DNA from: Lacticaseibacillus suibinensis
Lineage (GTDB): Bacteria > Bacillota > Bacilli > Lactobacillales > Lactobacillaceae
DNA length: 64,000 nucleotides
Reading direction: 5' to 3'
Assembly: GCF_003946175.1 (NCBI RefSeq)
Contig: NZ_RHOK01000012.1
Span: 1-64,000 of the forward strand
The position numbers were made by a program, and so were the translations under genes. The notes under the pieces are model-generated. The model was given only the letters and a program-made list of their open reading frames with translations, was not told the origin of the DNA and did no database searches. Shown one piece after another: positions 54,795 through 63,270 of this stretch (its first letter is position 1; every line of letters starts with the position of its first letter).

Positions 54795-55103
54795 TTAATC
54801 CTGGTCGGCCCCGGCTTTATCGACGAGTTCTGGATGGGAGGCTTGAAAATCCTTCCAAGTACTCATCGAAGTCGTGATGAACTTGTTGGTGTTCACATCC
54901 AGCAGCGTCACCTTGGTGCGGCGAGTCAAAAACAACGCAAACGCACCGGCACTAGCGACGGCAATAATCAGGAGCCACCACCAAGCGGTAAACAGCATGA
55001 CGGCCAAATCAACAATGATGATGCCGGCGGTGAGTTGAAACGCCTTTTGGGTCTCGGCGCCAGCCTGCTGCGAATAATGATGTGTGGGGTCTAATGCGGT
55101 CAT
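54795..55103 (-). CDS. Small membrane protein of unknown function
   Basis: The 102-residue protein has two hydrophobic segments (about 24-60) that form a hairpin, a polar N terminus, and a C-terminal soluble part (about 65-102). No family is recognised. It lies 9 bp after the tyrosine phosphatase gene and begins with a clear AGGAGGG site, so the two are likely one transcript. Confidence 0.7.
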   Translation of the reverse strand: MTALDPTHHYSQQAGAETQKAFQLTAGIIIVDLAVMLFTAWWWLLIIAVASAGAFALFLTRRTKVTLLDVNTNKFITTSMSTWKDFQASHPELVDKAGADQD

Positions 55104-55112
55104 GTTACCCTC

Positions 55113-55886
55113 CTACTCTAAATACAATTCGCGAAGCGTCGTTAATTGTCGATTCGACAAGGCCAGCGCCTCACTCAAGTATTGCTGCATACTGCCATAA
55201 GTCTCGTGAATCGCCGCCAGCGCCGCATCAAGATATTCTGGATACACGACCCAAATATCATGCATTCCTTGCAGCATGTTGGCATTGCCGCCAGCCTGTT
55301 TGGCCTGGGCAATCACTTCCGCCACGGCCTGCTCCATGTACTGATTAGTCGCGAGATAGTCCATGCGAATCGTGGCTTCATCCACGCCCAGCGCTGAGAG
55401 CAAATAGACCGCGCCCATCCCAGTCCGGTCTTTGCCGGCAGTGCAGTGGAACAAAAGCGCGTCTTTGTCATTGGCCAACACCAAATCAAAAAACTGGCGG
55501 TAAGCCTTTTGTGCCGCATCACTTAATACAATGTCGCGATAGGTCCGCAGCATATTATGGTACCCAGCCTGACCATCCAGTGCGAAGGCCTTTTGCTCTT
55601 CAGCCCAGGATTTGGACACTTGGGTTTTGTCTTCACTGAACACCGGATCGAACACGTACCGGGCCGACCCGGGTAGCCGATCAGGTTTGGCGCTGCGCTC
55701 ATCTTGCGTCCGAAAGTCGACATCCACCCGCACCCCGTATTGATGCAAAAAGTCGATGTCGCGCTGGGAGAGCCGATCCAGACTCCCTGAGCGAATCAAC
55801 CGGCGTGCCTGGATGCGCTTGCCATCGGTGGTCGGATAACCGCCTAAATCACGAAAATTATAGCCATGGTGAATATTCAGGAGCAT
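55113..55886 (-). CDS. Tyrosine-protein phosphatase, IphP/LppA type
   Basis: The roughly 257-residue protein has the DSP/PTP active-site loop HCTAGKDRTG (Cys near residue 145), with the upstream NFRDLGGYPTTDGK motif typical of bacterial IphP-like phosphatases. It could dephosphorylate proteins or phosphoinositides. The start is uncertain: ATG 55886 or GTG 55895, each with a weak ribosome site. It lies upstream of a small membrane gene. Confidence 0.85.
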   Translation of the reverse strand: MLLNIHHGYNFRDLGGYPTTDGKRIQARRLIRSGSLDRLSQRDIDFLHQYGVRVDVDFRTQDERSAKPDRLPGSARYVFDPVFSEDKTQVSKSWAEEQKAFALDGQAGYHNMLRTYRDIVLSDAAQKAYRQFFDLVLANDKDALLFHCTAGKDRTGMGAVYLLSALGVDEATIRMDYLATNQYMEQAVAEVIAQAKQAGGNANMLQGMHDIWVVYPEYLDAALAAIHETYGSMQQYLSEALALSNRQLTTLRELYLE

Positions 55887-56098
55887 CGGTTCCACTTGAT
55901 CACTTCATTTCTATCGTTGTCTTAACATTGTAGCGCAGATTCGCACAAAAGTCGTTAGCCGTCAGCCCGACTTGGTTGCGCTTACGCCTTAATGACTAGC
56001 CGCTGGTTGGTGATGGCCATGGCTGGCAGTACCGCTTAACCACCTCGACCAATCCCGCCTAACAGCCGCCTTAACTAGCCTCAAGGCCTGCTCAAGGC

Positions 56099-56104
56099 TA
56101 TAAT
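56099..56104 (+). promoter_or_regulatory. -10 box of the MFS gene
   Basis: A perfect TATAAT lies 35 bp before the TTG start. No clear -35 is seen. The rest of the 240-bp gap from 55887 holds no gene; a CTCAAGGC octamer occurs twice near 56081. Confidence 0.5.
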
Positions 56105-56138
56105 GGACGTATTCCAATTTTCAGAAAGAGGCTAAACC

Positions 56139-57512
56139 TTGGCTGCAAAAAAGCAAAATCCCATGCTGGTGGTTGCCATTGTGGCGCTAATGTCGTTTCT
56201 TGGCATCTTGACCGAAACCGCCATGAATACGACTTTTCCGACCTTGATGGCCGACTTCCACGTATCGCTCAGCACCGTGCAGTGGGTCACTTCCGGCTAC
56301 CTATTGACGGCAGCGTTAATCATGCTCACTTCGGCTTACATGAAACGACGCTTCACGAACCGGCAACTTTTCGTCTGGGGCGCGCTGCTTTTTTCCTTAG
56401 GGGACTTGCTGTGTGCCACAGCCGTGGTTTTCCCGCAAATGCTACTCGGCTGCTTGATTCAAGCTGGTTGCGTTGGCTTGTGCACGCCGCTGATGGTCAA
56501 TATCATCTTAGATGTCGTCCCGCGCGCCAAGCTCGGGGTGTACCTTGGCATTGCCAACTTAATCATCCTGATTGCCCCAGCCCTCGGCCCGACATTTGGC
56601 GGCGCGCTGGCGGCGATGGGCAGCTGGCGGCTGATTTTCTGGATTACCTTACCGCTGGCGTTAGTACTGATGGCGCTCGGCCAAAGCCAAATCAAGCAAT
56701 ACACCAAAGCTGAACCCCTGGCCTTTGACTGGACGCGCTTTGGCCTGCTCGCTACCGCTTTAATCGCTTTGGTCGTTGGGCTGACCGCTTTCGGTGATGG
56801 CCGCTGGGCCTTTGCCTTCGCTCTGCTAGTGCTGATGCTGGCGGCCGGTTGGGGCTTTTTGCGGGTGTCCCGCACCAGTACGCGCTATCTGTTCTCGCTG
56901 CGCGTGTTCCATGAACCGGCCTTTTTGTTCAGTTTTTTACCTTATATCACCCTGCAATTTGCCAACGTCGGCTTAAACTTCCTGCTACCCAATTATGTGC
57001 AGGACGTCTTTTCTGCGACCGCGCTGGTGGGCGGCCTGATTTTACTGCCCGGTAGCGTCTTTAACGGCATCGGCCAGCCGGTGTACGGCTGGATGCTGGA
57101 CCGCTTCGGCGGCAAGCTGCCGCTGTTGCTCGGTGCCGGCCTGTTCACGGTCTCAATTCTCGTTTTTGCCATCTTTGGCCCAGCGCTAGGCGTCGTCGGG
57201 GTCACTTGGGTGTACCTCGTTTTTGCCATTGGCCGGTCAATGGCTTTCAGTAATTCAGTTGCCTATGGCCTTAAAGGGCTGCCCAAAGACCTGCAAAATG
57301 ACGCCAATGCCTTGTACAACACCGGCCAGCAAGTCGCCGGCGCAGTCGGCACCACCGTTTTATCGCTGATGATGACGATGATTAACCACCCCGGCTGGAG
57401 CAAGGCGCAGCAAGTCACCGCCGGCTCCAATGCCGCTTTTTGGCTCCTAGTCGCCCTAGGGCTAGTCGTGATTGGCTTATTCTGGCGCTTACTCAAACCA
57501 CAAGCGGCTTAG
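56139..57512 (+). CDS. MFS multidrug exporter, DHA2 type
   Basis: The 457-residue protein has about 14 hydrophobic segments and the DHA2 motif pattern: NTTFPTLMADF in segment 1 and WVTSGYLLTAALIML in segment 2, with motif C-like GPTFGGAL. The family exports drugs with protons. I choose TTG 56139, 8 nt after AAAGAGG; an ATG at 56164 is the alternative. Drug specificity cannot be told. It is followed after about 60 bp by an unrecognised gene on the same strand. Confidence 0.88.
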   Translation: MAAKKQNPMLVVAIVALMSFLGILTETAMNTTFPTLMADFHVSLSTVQWVTSGYLLTAALIMLTSAYMKRRFTNRQLFVWGALLFSLGDLLCATAVVFPQMLLGCLIQAGCVGLCTPLMVNIILDVVPRAKLGVYLGIANLIILIAPALGPTFGGALAAMGSWRLIFWITLPLALVLMALGQSQIKQYTKAEPLAFDWTRFGLLATALIALVVGLTAFGDGRWAFAFALLVLMLAAGWGFLRVSRTSTRYLFSLRVFHEPAFLFSFLPYITLQFANVGLNFLLPNYVQDVFSATALVGGLILLPGSVFNGIGQPVYGWMLDRFGGKLPLLLGAGLFTVSILVFAIFGPALGVVGVTWVYLVFAIGRSMAFSNSVAYGLKGLPKDLQNDANALYNTGQQVAGAVGTTVLSLMMTMINHPGWSKAQQVTAGSNAAFWLLVALGLVVIGLFWRLLKPQAA

Positions 57513-57572
57513 TCATTTGCCTGCCACTGCGGTACACTGAAGGAAACAATGCCTGATCAGGGAGGATTCACC

Positions 57573-58193
57573 ATGCATTTATTCACCATTGCCGTTGCTC
57601 CAACCATAACCGTGCCTTCAGCCGCGACGTGGCCGATTAGCGAAGCACCCGCCGCCTGGACGCAAATCGCGGCCACCGTTGGCTTAGCCGGTCCAGCCGG
57701 TATCCCTGCTTTCGAAACCGCTGCCGATTGGGCGGCGATCGAACAAGCCGCGGCGGCTTACGAACAGACGCAACTTACCCCTTGGCTGGCGCGACTTTTG
57801 CAGGCGGCCGCCGCAGATCATCTGGCCACCACCTGGGACTTTGGCGACGCCAAGGACCCGCTGCCACGGCCGCTGTTGACGCAGTATTTCAAGACAACCA
57901 GCGTGCTCAAAGCGGCGTCTATCACCGCGGCTTGGCTGCAGCAGCGGCCACTGATTGCCCAGCCTGCGCAGGAATTTACGCGGCTGTTTGAGGCTGGTGC
58001 GGATGTCACCGCCGTGCTGCCTACCTACCGCCATTATGAAGGCATGACCATTCGCGAGCTGGCTTGGCAAATGAGCATCGACATCGAAGACTTGGAACTG
58101 CCTGAAGCACTCGTTGCCAATGATCAAGCCGCGCTACAAGCCGCAACGGCAGAGTTTGCCCAACGTTACCCAGGGTTTGCCTTCACCGCATAA
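57573..58193 (+). CDS. Unrecognised soluble protein, 206 residues
   Basis: I do not recognise this protein. It is Ala-rich and acidic with no clear signal peptide or membrane segment, and appears mostly helical. A region around residues 150-175 (TYRHYEGMTIRELAWQMSID) is less biased and could be a functional core. I choose ATG 57573 with a GGGAGGATT site. It lies 10 bp upstream of the GNAT gene and downstream of the MFS gene, so it may belong to one small accessory unit. Confidence 0.65.
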   Translation: MHLFTIAVAPTITVPSAATWPISEAPAAWTQIAATVGLAGPAGIPAFETAADWAAIEQAAAAYEQTQLTPWLARLLQAAAADHLATTWDFGDAKDPLPRPLLTQYFKTTSVLKAASITAAWLQQRPLIAQPAQEFTRLFEAGADVTAVLPTYRHYEGMTIRELAWQMSIDIEDLELPEALVANDQAALQAATAEFAQRYPGFAFTA

Positions 58194-58203
58194 GGAGCAC
58201 CTC

Positions 58204-58812
58204 ATGATGACAATCCGTCCCCTCGCCACCAAAGATTTTCCCCAAGTGGTCACTTTCGCCATTGAGGGCATGCACTTTGACCGTTATTTTCAAAATCCGC
58301 TGATGCTACGGGCCTTTGGCTACTATTTCGTAGAACACGAATACGCCAATGCTACCCAAGCGCTGGGCGCCTATGAAGCTGGCCGGCTGGTGGGCGTACT
58401 GCTTGCCAGCGAAACAGCGGCCCCAAAGCCTCACGCCACTTGGCTGCGGCGCCTCTTGGTTGCCAGTTATCAGCGTTTGATGCGCGTTTTTGCGGGTCAC
58501 GGCACCCCGGCTTACGACGCCGCCAACGCCGACATGCTCGCGGCTTTCATGGCCAAAAAACCGGCCGATGGCGAAATCAGTTTACTGGCCACCGACCCGA
58601 CGCTGCAAGGCCGCGGCATTGGCAGTCAGCTGCTGGCGGCGTTCGCACACACTGCCAAAGGCAAACGTTACTTCCTCTATACCGACAGCGACTGCGTGTA
58701 CCAGTTCTATGATCACCGCGGCTTTATTCGCGAGCAAACGCGCCAGATTGAACTCACCCTGGGCGCCAAGCAATTTCCACTGACCTGCATGCTTTATAGC
58801 CAAGTCTTTTAG
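58204..58812 (+). CDS. GNAT-family N-acetyltransferase
   Basis: The 202-residue protein has the GNAT fold, with the acetyl-CoA loop LLATDPTLQGRGIGSQLL (Q/R-x-x-G-x-G/A) near residue 137 and FYDHRGF near the C terminus. The start is the first of two adjacent ATG codons after AAGGAGCACC. The N-terminal half is less conserved. It overlaps no neighbour and its substrate is unknown. Confidence 0.85.
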   Translation: MMTIRPLATKDFPQVVTFAIEGMHFDRYFQNPLMLRAFGYYFVEHEYANATQALGAYEAGRLVGVLLASETAAPKPHATWLRRLLVASYQRLMRVFAGHGTPAYDAANADMLAAFMAKKPADGEISLLATDPTLQGRGIGSQLLAAFAHTAKGKRYFLYTDSDCVYQFYDHRGFIREQTRQIELTLGAKQFPLTCMLYSQVF

Positions 58813-58814
58813 TT

Positions 58815-58958
58815 GCTGAGCCAAAATGCGGTTTTAGCCCAGAGTATCAGCCAAGCAGCCTGTAAAACCTGAACTTAGGTTTTGCAGGCCGTTTAGCTTA
58901 TCCGGCTAGGGCGGCGCATTTGGCTCGTACTATTCCGGAATAGTCGTGGGCCTATCCT
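58815..58958 (-). repeat. Hairpin repeat family 2, copy B
   Basis: This is the inverted copy of 51800-51943. The inner stem pairs 58842-58868 with 58878-58902, using several wobble pairs, and the outer arms AAAATGCG (58823) and CGCATTT (58915) are kept. A perfect palindrome CTATTCCGGAATAG follows at 58930-58943, next to the shared CGTAC flank. It separates the GNAT gene from pepN. Confidence 0.78.
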
Positions 58959-58987
58959 CGGGTCTCAATCACCTTCTTTTGCCCACG

Positions 58988-59014
58988 CAAAAACGCCGGC
59001 CGCAGCCGACGTTT
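58988..59014 (-). terminator. Terminator of pepN
   Basis: AAACGTCGGC pairs with GCCGGCGTTT with one bulge, followed by TTTG on the minus strand. Confidence 0.7.
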
Positions 59015-59025
59015 CGGTCATCTGA

Positions 59026-61545
59026 TTATAAAGCTTTGGCAATCGCCGCGTTGACTTGATCTTTCTGGTCCTCAATCAAGGCCACCCGCGTTGCAATCAC
59101 TTTGGTGTCCATCTGGATTTCGCGCCCCAGCCCTGGCACCTCCAGCTTCGGTTCAAAGAAGGCCTTGAATTCAGCCAAACGCTTAGCCGTATCGAAGCGG
59201 CTGGCCACCACGGTGATGTAGGTGGTGAATTCCATGTCGCCGCCGACCGTCTTGTTCAACCAGTCCCATTCGTTGCGCAGCCAATCCCAAGCCAGCTGTT
59301 CACCTTGCGGGTTGGCCAACACGCCGCGGAACCAGCTCCGCAGGTCTTGCGGCTTGATGGTATCAGCCTCTTCAAAGTAGGTCACAATCTGCTTCAAAAT
59401 TGCTTCGTCCTTGAAGGCTGGCGTTGCGTACATCAGGGCTTCTTTGACACTTGGATCGGCCGTCTTCCGGTACTCAGCGATGAAATGGTCGAACAGGGCC
59501 TGACTTGGATGCTGCTTAGCTTCATTCTTCAGGACATAAGGCCGAGCATCAGCTGACATGGCCGCAATATCGGTAATGGTGTACAACGCATGCGCATCGG
59601 CTTCGAAGTCAGCATTGTGGCCGAATGCAGCCCCATCCAGAATATATGGCCGGCCGATTTGGTCATCATTGGATTCGCCAGCCTTTGGCGTGAGGCCAAG
59701 GCGGGCATATTGGCCAGCAGACAACAGCTTGAAGAAGGCGCGCAATTGCTTGTCCTCTTCCGAATCCGGCGTGGTGAATTTCTGCAGCCGGCCGGCGGTT
59801 TGCATCACCGCAGTAATGACAATATTGCTCGTGTCATCCTTGAACGTCTTCAGGAGCGGCACAATGTCGGCATAAGAGATCACGCCTGCTTCAGCCTGGA
59901 GCCGCATATCTTGCAGCAGCTGCAACTTGGAAATAGCATCGAAGTCTGCCGCTTCGCTGAGTAGGTCAGCCATCAAGGTGTCATCGTACTTCACGATGAA
60001 GTGCGAGTTGTTGCCGACGTTCAGGCGGAAAGCTTTGCCTGCTTCAGCGCGCAAGGTCTTGTAGTCGCCCAAGCTTACCGTTTTTTCGCTCATAATCTGC
60101 GGTGCAGCGGCGTAGTTGCTTTCCAGCGGAATCTGCCACTGGCGGCCAACTTCCTTGCCTTCACCGATGAAGAACTGCTGTTGGCTGAGCTGCAACTGAC
60201 CGTCAACGATTTTGGCGGTGACCAGTGGGTAGCCAGGCTGTTCCAACCAGGACGTCATGATGGCGCCCACATCGATCCCAGACGCTTCACCCAAGGCGGC
60301 CCAGAGATCGGCCCCTTTGGCATTGCCGAACTTGTGGGCGTCAAAGTATGCCTTGAGGCCCTTGCGCAGGTTGTCGTCGCCAATCAAGGCGCGGACCATC
60401 ACCAAAAGCCGTGAGCCTTTGGCGTACACAATCGCGCCGTCGAACACAGAGTCGATGTCCGCTGGATCTTCGACTGCGACATGGACCGACTGCACGCCAT
60501 CCGTTGCATCCCGCTGCAAAGCAGCCGACGCTTCAGAAGTCTGGAACATTTCCCAAATGTGCCAATTGGGTTCCATGGCATCAACGCTCAGGTATTCCAT
60601 CATGTTGGCAAAAGATTCGTTGAGCCACAGGTCATCCCACCACTTCATGGTCACCAAGTCACCGAACCACTGATGTGCCAGTTCATGCGTGATAACGGTC
60701 GCGACAAGCTGCTTCATGCGCAACGAAGTATTGTCAGGATCCAGCGTCAGGTACGCTTCCCGATAGGTGACTAAGCCCCAGTTTTCCATAGCGCCAGCCG
60801 AGAAGTCTGGCAAGGCCAACTGGTAGGAATGTGGCAGCGGATATGGGGTTTCGTAGAAGTCTTCGTAGAATTCAATCGCCCGCTTGGCAATGTCCAAGGC
60901 AAAATCGAGTTCTTTTGGCTGGTGAGCTTTGGTGGCAAAGACGCCGATTTCCACGCCGCTCTTGGTTTTAGTCAGTTTCTTCTGCATATCGCCAAACGCG
61001 AAGGCCACCAAGTACGTGGACATGCGCATAGTGGTGTCAAAATAGTGCACGCCAGCTTCAACTTTCACTTCTGGCATGTTGGCAATGACGGTTTCGCCCG
61101 GTTGTTCGTCGAACTTCAACGCCAGGCTGAAGGTCGCCTTCGCTTCTGGTTCATCAACGCCTGGGAAGGCTTGGCGCGCGGCGGTGGATTCGAATTGTGT
61201 CCCAATCAGGAGCTGCTTTTCGCCATTGATTTCATAATAGGAAGGATAAATGCCCATCATGGTATCGGTCAGCGGCGCCGTGTAATCAAGCGTTAGCGTC
61301 ACCGCGCCGGCTTGCGGCAACGTGATCTTGACGGTTTCAGCCTGGTCATCCACCGTAAACGGCACGGTTTGACCATCGGCTTGCACGCCGCTAATTTTCA
61401 AGTACTTCTGGTTCAGGGCGATGTCCGCTGCTTTGGCCTCGCCTTGAACCGTGGTTTTCCCGGTGATGGTTTTGGTGCCCCGGTCAACATCAATGAACAA
61501 GTCATAGTGTGCTGGCTGGAAAGTTTCGTATAAGTGTTTTGCCAT
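59026..61545 (-). CDS. pepN: Aminopeptidase N
   Basis: The 839-residue M1 zinc aminopeptidase has the substrate motif GAMEN (251-255) and zinc motif HELAH (287-291) with the downstream LNESFA Glu. It removes N-terminal residues from peptides and is central to peptide use in lactic acid bacteria. The length matches lactobacillar PepN. No signal peptide is seen, so it is cytoplasmic. It is a single gene with a GGAGGG site. Confidence 0.97.
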   Translation of the reverse strand: MAKHLYETFQPAHYDLFIDVDRGTKTITGKTTVQGEAKAADIALNQKYLKISGVQADGQTVPFTVDDQAETVKITLPQAGAVTLTLDYTAPLTDTMMGIYPSYYEINGEKQLLIGTQFESTAARQAFPGVDEPEAKATFSLALKFDEQPGETVIANMPEVKVEAGVHYFDTTMRMSTYLVAFAFGDMQKKLTKTKSGVEIGVFATKAHQPKELDFALDIAKRAIEFYEDFYETPYPLPHSYQLALPDFSAGAMENWGLVTYREAYLTLDPDNTSLRMKQLVATVITHELAHQWFGDLVTMKWWDDLWLNESFANMMEYLSVDAMEPNWHIWEMFQTSEASAALQRDATDGVQSVHVAVEDPADIDSVFDGAIVYAKGSRLLVMVRALIGDDNLRKGLKAYFDAHKFGNAKGADLWAALGEASGIDVGAIMTSWLEQPGYPLVTAKIVDGQLQLSQQQFFIGEGKEVGRQWQIPLESNYAAAPQIMSEKTVSLGDYKTLRAEAGKAFRLNVGNNSHFIVKYDDTLMADLLSEAADFDAISKLQLLQDMRLQAEAGVISYADIVPLLKTFKDDTSNIVITAVMQTAGRLQKFTTPDSEEDKQLRAFFKLLSAGQYARLGLTPKAGESNDDQIGRPYILDGAAFGHNADFEADAHALYTITDIAAMSADARPYVLKNEAKQHPSQALFDHFIAEYRKTADPSVKEALMYATPAFKDEAILKQIVTYFEEADTIKPQDLRSWFRGVLANPQGEQLAWDWLRNEWDWLNKTVGGDMEFTTYITVVASRFDTAKRLAEFKAFFEPKLEVPGLGREIQMDTKVIATRVALIEDQKDQVNAAIAKAL

Positions 61546-61597
61546 TATTTTCCCTCCGAAATTTTATAATGATCCCATTATATACCCTATCGCAGGC

Positions 61598-61639
61598 AAA
61601 AGGCCACCAACCCGGCAATCAGGCGCCGGGTTGGTGGCC
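61598..61639 (-). terminator. Terminator of the sigma factor gene
   Basis: GGCCACCAACCCGGC pairs perfectly with GCCGGGTTGGTGGCC, with a TTTT tail on the minus strand. It lies between the sigma gene and pepN. Confidence 0.85.
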
Positions 61640-61652
61640 TCAATACTACCCT

Positions 61653-62192
61653 CTATTGTTCCGCCTGCCACGTCAGGTATTTCACCGCAATCTGGCGGCG
61701 CACCGCGTTGACCCGCTGCGGGCTAAGGTTCAGGTGAAGGGCAATTTCGCGATTTGATAGCTGTTCGCCATAGCGCAGTGCTAAAATGGTGCGTTCACCG
61801 GGCGTGAGCCGCGCCGCAAGCGCGGTCAATGCCTCTGCCACCAGCACACTGCTCATGCTGGATGCTTGCCGCGCACCCGTCATTGCGGCGGCTTGGTGCC
61901 ACTGCTCGCCGGCCGTTTGCTCAAGGGCTTGGCGCCGCTGCCACTTCAGTCGGTGTTGCAGCAAGCCCAGATAGACCATTTTGCCGGCCAGCCGGTTGAA
62001 TTTTTGCACCGCCGCTGGCTGATTCAAGGGTTCTTCATACTGCTGATAATACGCTAGGTACAGGAGCATCCCCTCCTGTCTCAAATCCTGATAGTCTGGC
62101 GTTTGCGGGCGCACGCCCAGCCTGCTCAAAGCATAGTAAACCACCCGCTGATGCTGCAGGTAAAACGCAAATGCTGCTTGATCTGTCGCCAC
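61653..62192 (-). CDS. ComX/SigH-like sigma-70 family factor
   Basis: The roughly 179-residue protein has a sigma region 2-like N-terminal part (about 5-75, around DLRQEGMLLYLAYY) and a region 4 helix-turn-helix near the C terminus (LTPGERTILALRYG and SNREIALHLNLSPQRV). Size and layout match ComX/SigH-type competence sigma factors of lactobacilli. I choose GTG 62192 with AGAAGGGG before it; ATG 62246 adds 18 Arg-rich residues. A general ECF factor is possible. No anti-sigma gene is next to it. Confidence 0.72.
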   Translation of the reverse strand: MATDQAAFAFYLQHQRVVYYALSRLGVRPQTPDYQDLRQEGMLLYLAYYQQYEEPLNQPAAVQKFNRLAGKMVYLGLLQHRLKWQRRQALEQTAGEQWHQAAAMTGARQASSMSSVLVAEALTALAARLTPGERTILALRYGEQLSNREIALHLNLSPQRVNAVRRQIAVKYLTWQAEQ

Positions 62193-62287
62193 TGCGACCC
62201 CTTCTTGACGCCGCCTTGGCCCAGGCCGCGAGGTGAATTTCATCACCGGTCATGATGGGGTCAGTGTAACGACTAGTTGCGCAAACG

Positions 62288-62326
62288 AAAAAAGCGCATC
62301 GACCACGCTGCAGCCGCGTGGTGACG
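62288..62326 (-). terminator. Terminator after the 94-residue gene
   Basis: CCACGC pairs with GCGTGG, with a weaker outer GCG pairing and a T run on the minus strand. It lies upstream of the sigma factor gene. Confidence 0.6.
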
Positions 62327-62401
62327 CCTTTGAGCCTCGGCAAGGATCAGCGGCGGCTTGGTTTCACGTGCTTTGGGGCGCTCTCATGCGCGTGAATGCG
62401 A

Positions 62402-62686
62402 TTAAGCCGAAGGGGCCAGTCCCACCCTAATCACCGCTAAGGCTAGTTTGATGGCATCCTTGATCACTGGGGGCAACACAATATCAGCCGTTTGATCCCA
62501 CATCCAGCCGGCAGTGGGCCCCGCCCGAAAATAAAAACTCGTCTGTGTTGCCGGTTCATACACCGTCAGCTTCCAGCTCGCCTCGGCGCCGCTCGCATCT
62601 TGAATCGCGCCGGCAATCAGCTCCAACTGAGGAAACTGCGCTTGAACGGCTTCCGCGACAGCCGCGATTTGCGCTTGATACGTCAT
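62402..62686 (-). CDS. Unrecognised small protein, 94 residues
   Basis: The product has no clear family. It looks soluble, with an amphipathic start (about 1-25), a polar middle with several aromatic residues (FYFRAG, GWMWDQ) and a hydrophobic C-terminal stretch (about 70-90). ATG 62686 is placed by GAGGTGAC. It sits between the sigma factor gene and another unknown gene, each with its own terminator. Confidence 0.6.
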   Translation of the reverse strand: MTYQAQIAAVAEAVQAQFPQLELIAGAIQDASGAEASWKLTVYEPATQTSFYFRAGPTAGWMWDQTADIVLPPVIKDAIKLALAVIRVGLAPSA

Positions 62687-62765
62687 TCGTGTCACCTCAG
62701 GGTTATTGTAGCAGAATATCGAACGTATGTTTGCTTTAACGATTTTTTTAACCCTTGCCGGGATT

Positions 62766-62795
62766 CAAAAAGACGCTGATGACAACATCAGCGTC
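62766..62795 (-). terminator. Terminator of the 128-residue gene
   Basis: GACGCTGATG pairs perfectly with CATCAGCGTC, with a TTTTTG tail on the minus strand. Confidence 0.8.
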
Positions 62796-62823
62796 CCACC
62801 AACTGATTCAAATATGGCAATGC

Positions 62824-63210
62824 TTAACCGCAGTGGCAATCCTCAGACTCCGGAAAGTCCTTGCTGCAAACCAGCAGTAAGTCCCCGGTTGCATCTGGCA
62901 CCATCAAGCCAGCGCTAGTCCGGCCTTGCAGTAAATACCCGGTCGCTCCAGCTTGCGCAAGCGGCACTATGAATTGCTTGCTCACCTGGTCGGCAAACGC
63001 ATCCAGCGCCCCCGCCTGCAGTGAGCAAGCCAGCTGCTCCGCTACCGGCGGCTCGCCTTGAATGCGGTACGCCAAAATGCTGTTCATGCCGATGCGCGCC
63101 ATGTCAAAGAAATCCTGTAAACGGCCCGCCTCAATCACACGCACCACTTGTTGCGGGGCAGTGGGGACAGCCGCTACCCTCGCGGTAATCGTTGCAGTAT
63201 CTGGCATCAT
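62824..63210 (-). CDS. Unrecognised protein, 128 residues, Cys-rich end
   Basis: The protein is soluble and Ala/Gln-rich, with no signal peptide seen. It ends in SEDCHCG, a closely spaced Cys pair with an intervening His that could bind metal or act in redox. ATG 63210 (the first of two) follows AGGAAGAAGG; a longer frame reaches 63240. No family is recognised. A terminator follows directly. Confidence 0.55.
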   Translation of the reverse strand: MMPDTATITARVAAVPTAPQQVVRVIEAGRLQDFFDMARIGMNSILAYRIQGEPPVAEQLACSLQAGALDAFADQVSKQFIVPLAQAGATGYLLQGRTSAGLMVPDATGDLLLVCSKDFPESEDCHCG

Positions 63211-63270
63211 GAAGCCTTCTTCCTGTGTCATCGGTTCCAAGGCTAATATAGCACAAACACGTGGCTGGCA

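Noticed and set aside
55960-56100. Possible further copy of a repeat family before the MFS gene
   Set aside because: Only short octamer repeats are present, with no paired arms or match to the two families.
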